A stretch of DNA of 60,575 bases from assembly GCF_007992495.1 (NCBI RefSeq), contig NZ_BKAJ01000034.1, positions 1-60,575 on the forward strand, written 5' to 3'. Positions 58,557-60,575 of this stretch are shown here, in pieces. The stretch is from Reyranella soli. Lineage in GTDB: Bacteria > Pseudomonadota > Alphaproteobacteria > Reyranellales > Reyranellaceae. The notes below the pieces were generated by a model. The model did no database searches, was not told where the DNA came from, and saw only the letters and a list, made by a program, of their open reading frames with translations. Every line of letters starts with the position of its first letter. The first letter of the stretch is position 1. The position numbers were made by a program, and so were the translations under genes.

Positions 58557-58586
58557 CGAAGCGCGGCCCGCGGTCCGCGCTTCGCT
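58555..58586. terminator. Bidirectional hairpin between convergent genes
   Basis: AGCGAAGCGCGG (58555-58566) and CCGCGCTTCGCT (58575-58586) are exact reverse complements with an 8-nt loop. The arms include parts of the glutathione peroxidase stop and the glycosylase stop. No T-run follows in either direction. Confidence 0.65.
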
Positions 58587-59232
58587 ACTTGAGTGCTTTG
58601 CGGACGCCCTCGAATACCTGGTGGAACATCTCGGTCGTCAGCCGGCCCGTGTTCGTGTTGTAGCGCGAGCAGTGGTAGCTGTCGGCGAGCATGAGCCCGG
58701 TCGGCAGGGCATGCAGCCGGCCGTGGATGAACGGATAGCTCCTCGCCGGCCGTACCGTCAGCGCGCGCAGCACCTGGTCGTGCGCGCCCTTGCCCAGCGC
58801 CACGATCACCTTGAGCGCGGGCATCACCGCAATCTCGGCCTGTAGGAACGGCCGGCATTGCGTGAACTCGACGGGCAGCGGCTTGTTCTCGGGCGGCAGG
58901 CAGCGCACGGCGTTGGCGATGCGCGCATCGACCAGGCGCAGCCCGTCATTCGGATCGGCCTTGTAGGTGCCCTGGGCGAAGCCGTACTTCAGCAGTGTCG
59001 AGTATAAAAGGTCACCGGCATAGTCGCCGGTGAACGGCCGGCCGGTCCGGTTGGCGCCGCGCATGCCGGGCGCCAGCCCGACGATCAGCAGGCGGGCATC
59101 GAGGTCGCCGAACGAGCGGACCGGCGCATTCTTCCAATCGGGATACTCGCCCTGGAGCCCGTGCCGGAAGGCGACGAGCCGGGGACAGCGCGGACAGTCG
59201 AGCGGCGGCTCCTCGAAACGCGACGCAGCCAA
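58585..59232 (-). CDS. Type-5 (UdgB-like) uracil-DNA glycosylase
   Basis: 215 residues. It removes uracil and other deaminated bases from DNA. Four cysteines fit a [4Fe-4S] cluster: C13 and C16 (LDCPRCPRLV), C111 (NAVRCLPPEN) and C126 (EFTQCRPFL). The active-site motif is GLAPGMRGANRTGRPFTGDYAGDLL, without the acidic residue of family 1 enzymes, and the late motif is ADSYHCSRYNTNTGRLT. This favours UdgB over family 4. It is followed upstream (same strand) by the NYN gene. Confidence 0.88.
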   Translation of the reverse strand: MAASRFEEPPLDCPRCPRLVAFRHGLQGEYPDWKNAPVRSFGDLDARLLIVGLAPGMRGANRTGRPFTGDYAGDLLYSTLLKYGFAQGTYKADPNDGLRLVDARIANAVRCLPPENKPLPVEFTQCRPFLQAEIAVMPALKVIVALGKGAHDQVLRALTVRPARSYPFIHGRLHALPTGLMLADSYHCSRYNTNTGRLTTEMFHQVFEGVRKALK

Positions 59233-59238
59233 GATAGG

Positions 59239-59856
59239 CTAGGCCGACCGCATCAGGTGCTCGGGCGCGTGATCCTCGCCGAGATCGCCGTTGGCGACGG
59301 CGGGACGCTGCGGGCGCTCCGACGGATTGCGGGCGATCAGCGGCGCGAGTTCCGACAGCTCGATGAAGTCGTCGGCCTGGCGGCGCAGCTCGTCGGCCAC
59401 CATCGGCGGCGAGGACTTGATGGTGCTGACCACCGAGACGCGCAGGCCCTTGCGCTGCACGGCCTCGACCAGCCGACGGAAGTCGCCGTCGCCCGAGAAC
59501 AGGATCACATGGTCCAGGTGCTCGGCCATCTCCAGCACGTCGATGGCGAGCTCGATGTCCATGTTGCCCTTGATCTTGCGGCGGCCCATGGCATCGGTGA
59601 ATTCCTTGGTCGGCTTGGTCACCATCGTGTAGCCGTTGTAGTCCAGCCAATCGATCAGCGGCCGGATCGGCGAATACTCCTGATCCTCGACCAGGGCGGT
59701 GTAGTAGTAAGCGCGGACCAAATGGCCCTTCTCGCGGAACACCTTGAGCAGGCGGCGATAGTCGATGTCGAAGCCGAGCGCCCGGGCGGCGGAGTAGAGG
59801 TTGGCGCCGTCGATGAAGAGCGCGACGCGCTCGTTCTCATAGAAATTGCCTTTCAT
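59239..59856 (-). CDS. NYN domain (LabA/DUF88) protein, putative PIN-like RNase
   Basis: 205 residues. The NYN fold has conserved acidic residues: D16 in VALFIDGANLYSAA, D100 in KIKGNMDIELAIDVLEMA, and D123/D125 in VILFSGDGDFRRLVEAV, consistent with a metal-dependent nuclease. It then reads KGLRVSVVSTIKSSPPMVADELRRQADDFIEL, and a variable tail. The RNA target is unknown. It is divergent from folK across an AT-rich 138-nt gap and lies 6 nt from the glycosylase gene. Confidence 0.85.
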   Translation of the reverse strand: MKGNFYENERVALFIDGANLYSAARALGFDIDYRRLLKVFREKGHLVRAYYYTALVEDQEYSPIRPLIDWLDYNGYTMVTKPTKEFTDAMGRRKIKGNMDIELAIDVLEMAEHLDHVILFSGDGDFRRLVEAVQRKGLRVSVVSTIKSSPPMVADELRRQADDFIELSELAPLIARNPSERPQRPAVANGDLGEDHAPEHLMRSA

Positions 59857-59994
59857 GGCGGTTAATCCTTTTTCGGAATATGCGCAGAGGGAGCGAAAAA
59901 TTTATGTAGCTGCAGGAGTTACGTAACCCACACCCCTCCTACAACGTCTTAAGTTTAAGCTATTATCCCATAGATCACAAGGGCTTGGAGCCAT
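59857..59994. promoter_or_regulatory. AT-rich divergent control region between NYN gene and folK
   Basis: A 138-nt gap of clearly lower GC than its surroundings. It contains the palindrome GTTACGTAAC, the inverted repeat CTTAAGTTTAAG (59948-59959), and TATTAT-like sequence nearby that could be a -10 for folK. No defined operator family is recognised. Confidence 0.4.
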
Positions 59995-60516
59995 TTGCTG
60001 GTGGAAAACACCACACGATCACGGGTATTCATCGCGCTCGGGGCAAATCTCGAGCACCCCGTATATGGGGCTCCGCGGCGAGCTTTGGAGGCTGCCCTGG
60101 ATGAATTGGGACGTCGCGGCGTCGTCATCCGGCAGGTCTCGCCCTGGTACCGCACGGCGCCCGTGCCGGCCTCGGACCAGCCCTGGTACGTCAACGCCGT
60201 CGCCGAGCTAGAAATCGACTTGGCGGCCGACGCGCTGCTGGCGCAGCTGCACGAGGTCGAGGATGCCTTCGGGCGGGTCCGCACCGTGCCCAACGCCGCC
60301 CGCCTGATCGACCTGGATCTACTTGATTTTAATGGAGAAATTGCCGCCGGCGGGCCGGGGAGGGCGACCCTGCCTCATCCCCGCATGGAGGGCCGGGCCT
60401 TCGTCCTGAAGCCGCTGGCCGACCTGGCCCCGGACTGGCGCCATCCGCGCACGGGATCCTCGATCCAGGCCCTTTTAGCCGCCCTGCCGGCCGATCAGGT
60501 GATTGAAAGGCTCTGA
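59995..60516 (+). CDS. folK: 2-amino-4-hydroxy-6-hydroxymethyldihydropteridine diphosphokinase
   Basis: Folate pathway enzyme, 173 residues from TTG 59995, or about 171 from GTG 60001. Motifs are VFIALGANLEHP, ISxWYRTAPV-type QVSPWYRTAPVPASDQPWYVNAVAELE, the catalytic FGRVRTVPNAARLIDLDLLDF (Asp pair for Mg-ATP) and LPHPRMEGRAFVLKPLADLAPDWRHP. The start codon is not certain because only non-ATG codons precede the conserved region; GGAG lies 4 nt before the TTG. The window ends shortly after. Confidence 0.93.
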   Translation: MLVENTTRSRVFIALGANLEHPVYGAPRRALEAALDELGRRGVVIRQVSPWYRTAPVPASDQPWYVNAVAELEIDLAADALLAQLHEVEDAFGRVRTVPNAARLIDLDLLDFNGEIAAGGPGRATLPHPRMEGRAFVLKPLADLAPDWRHPRTGSSIQALLAALPADQVIERL

Positions 60517-60542
60517 AGGTCCATCGAGGCGCGTATCATCCA

Positions 60543-60567
60543 CCTCCCCCGTCATACGGGGGAGGCC
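60543..60567. repeat. Second copy of the CCTCCCCCGT hairpin repeat
   Basis: The same 10-bp stem with loop CAT and following CC as at 31635-31659, here 26 nt after the folK stop. In this place it does not precede a visible start codon, so as a terminator or mobile repeat it may have a different role from the 31.6-kb copy. Confidence 0.85.
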
Positions 60568-60575
60568 GGGAGGGG

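Overview
The window is GC-rich chromosomal DNA from an alphaproteobacterium. Supporting signs are the divergent tlpA / argH-lysA block followed by a TIGR02302-type membrane protein, an ATP12 chaperone gene, a HIG1-type twin-transmembrane protein, an NYN/LabA gene next to folK, and several Bug-type (TctC) solute receptors. Together these suggest a Rhodospirillales- or Hyphomicrobiales-like soil or water heterotroph; a Reyranella-like lineage is my best guess, made without any database search. Genes are dense and many start on the stop codon of the gene before (ATGA, GTGA or TTGA overlaps). No rRNA, CRISPR array, transposase or prophage was seen.

Layout. 0.07-6.1 kb: an IclR regulator divergent from a Bug receptor and a TauD-type dioxygenase, then a HAD hydrolase, flavin amine oxidase, HIG1 protein, cob(I)alamin adenosyltransferase and GNAT. 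6.2-10.6 kb: a family 5 solute-binding protein, then etfB-etfA-3-hydroxyacyl-CoA dehydrogenase. 10.7-14.1 kb: a small secreted protein gene broken by an amber codon, an MlrC-type M81 protein, a ParE/ParD toxin-antitoxin pair and a TlpA-like thioredoxin. 14.1-21.7 kb: argH-lysA-TIGR02302-LprI-like, then hpt, a zinc-ribbon protein and plsC. 21.7-25.3 kb: a structured leader and a B12-dependent ribonucleotide reductase (nrdJ) interrupted by an intein exactly at the radical cysteine. 25.3-36.9 kb: Bug receptor, HtrA/Deg protease, rarA, L,D-transpeptidase, hydrolase, pseudouridine synthase, AsmA-like protein, ATP12 and a PEP-mutase-family enzyme. 37.4-42.2 kb: propionyl/acetyl-CoA carboxylase subunits, acylphosphatase and lipB. 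42.3-49.6 kb: tRNA-Leu(GAG), malic enzyme, MgtE, LysR/enoyl-CoA hydratase and isovaleryl-CoA dehydrogenase. 49.6-57.3 kb: an internally duplicated helix-turn-helix protein, a 1476-residue two-protease RTX protein, and a TetR/acyl-CoA ligase pair. 57.3-60.5 kb: sulfite-oxidase-like protein, glutathione peroxidase, uracil-DNA glycosylase, NYN nuclease-like protein and folK.

How the parts fit. Much of the metabolism concerns acyl-CoA and branched-chain breakdown: ETF, 3-hydroxyacyl-CoA dehydrogenase, isovaleryl-CoA dehydrogenase, enoyl-CoA hydratase, propionyl-CoA carboxylase and acyl-CoA ligase. The B12 theme (adenosyltransferase at 5.1 kb, NrdJ at 21.8 kb, propionyl-CoA carboxylase at 37-41 kb) is consistent with adenosylcobalamin use.

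Most notable items: (1) the protein at 50.6-55.0 kb, which joins a complete serralysin-type zinc protease, RTX repeats, a complete sedolisin-type (S53) protease and a DUF4114-like tail; (2) the nrdJ intein and the closed-stem leader in front of it; (3) several families of palindromic intergenic repeats, one nested inside another; (4) the duplicated winged-helix protein; and (5) the amber-interrupted gene.
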